Source of the DNA: an uncultured Eubacteriales bacterium
GTDB lineage: Bacteria > Bacillota > Clostridia > Oscillospirales > Acutalibacteraceae
Direction of reading: 5' to 3'
Assembly (NCBI GenBank): GCA_934454845.1
Contig: CAKSGV010000023.1
Coordinates: forward strand, 1-24,054
Length of the DNA stretch: 24,054 nt
Shown here: positions 23,942 through 24,054 of the stretch, piece after piece
Numbering within the stretch: the stretch's first letter is position 1
Layout of the letters: the number at the start of each line of letters is the position of its first letter
Position numbers and translations under genes: made by a program
The notes under the pieces: model-generated
The model's input: the letters and a program-made list of their open reading frames with translations, nothing else
Databases searched by the model: none
What the model was told of the DNA's origin: nothing

Positions 23942-24054
23942 AGGAAATAAAAAAGGCTGCCTTTTAAATAAGGCAGCCTCAGACTGTAGACAAAGCAGGT
24001 TGTATTTAAGCGATACAACCTGCTTTGTTGGAAAATCGGACCGAATTTTCAAGG
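23942..24054 (-). repeat. Right arm of 113-bp inverted repeat with two hairpins
   Basis: This is the reverse complement of 2-114 with one difference (A at 23997). Here the long hairpin is perfect: 23991-24005 pairs with 24013-24027 (15 bp, 7-nt loop). The second hairpin pairs 23954-23963 with 23970-23979 and has an A run on its 5' side. As at the left end, the neighbouring gene runs into the A-run side of the repeat. Confidence 0.9.

Noticed and set aside
2..24054. CRISPR array, insertion sequence or prophage
   Set aside because: No regularly spaced direct repeats and no transposase, integrase or phage proteins; the only long repeat is the terminal inverted one.
2..24054. Terminal inverted repeats as ends of a 24-kb transposon or linear plasmid
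   Set aside because: The content is core chromosomal housekeeping with conserved clostridial gene order and no recombinase; a contig broken at a dispersed repeat is simpler.

Overview
The window reads as about 24 kb of AT-rich chromosome from a member of the Clostridia (Bacillota), most likely a gut-type Oscillospiraceae/Ruminococcaceae-like anaerobe. This is inferred from gene order (nusB-xseA-xseB-ispA-dxs-tlyA-nadK-argR-recN and ctsR-mcsA-mcsB-clpC), from strong A-type promoters and Shine-Dalgarno sites, and from protein style. There is no phage, plasmid, CRISPR or insertion-sequence gene. Most of the content is housekeeping.

Layout. (1) Positions 2-114 and 23942-24054 are the two arms of a 113-bp inverted repeat (112 of 113 identical) lying exactly at the window edges. 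Each arm carries two strong hairpins, so the window looks like a whole contig that stopped at a dispersed structured repeat. (2) 106-9973, minus strand: one tightly packed operon driven by a TTGAAT-17-TATAAT promoter before nusB. It runs nusB, xseA, xseB, ispA, dxs, tlyA, nadK, argR, recN, tyrS and a 104-residue protein of unknown function. Genes abut or overlap, with no internal terminator seen. It combines transcription antitermination, DNA repair (ExoVII, RecN), isoprenoid synthesis (Dxs, IspA), rRNA methylation, NADP synthesis, arginine control and tyrosine charging. (3) 10087-10815, minus strand: a gene graveyard. The 5' end of a possible nitrilase-family gene is joined to the 3' part of a glycosidase (melibiase-like) gene broken by two homopolymer frameshifts. 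(4) 10908-15682, plus strand: purB from a consensus promoter, a P2A-type Ca2+-ATPase-like pump with unusual catalytic motifs, and trmO, followed by tRNA-Arg(TCT) with its own promoter. (5) 16081-16818, plus strand: a membrane protein of the CmpB-like putative ABC-transporter family. (6) 16863-19034, minus strand: an intact GH36 alpha-galactosidase, convergent with the previous gene across a shared terminator. (7) 19213-23677, minus strand: the ctsR-mcsA-mcsB-clpC proteostasis operon, whose promoter is bracketed by two oppositely oriented CtsR boxes. (8) 23821-23934, plus strand: a 37-residue peptide with eight cysteines, divergent from ctsR.

Nothing in the window is a convincing multi-gene novel system. 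The points most worth a second look are the structured terminal repeat, the pump with altered P-type ATPase signatures, the decayed glycosidase beside an intact alpha-galactosidase, and the tiny cysteine-rich peptide.
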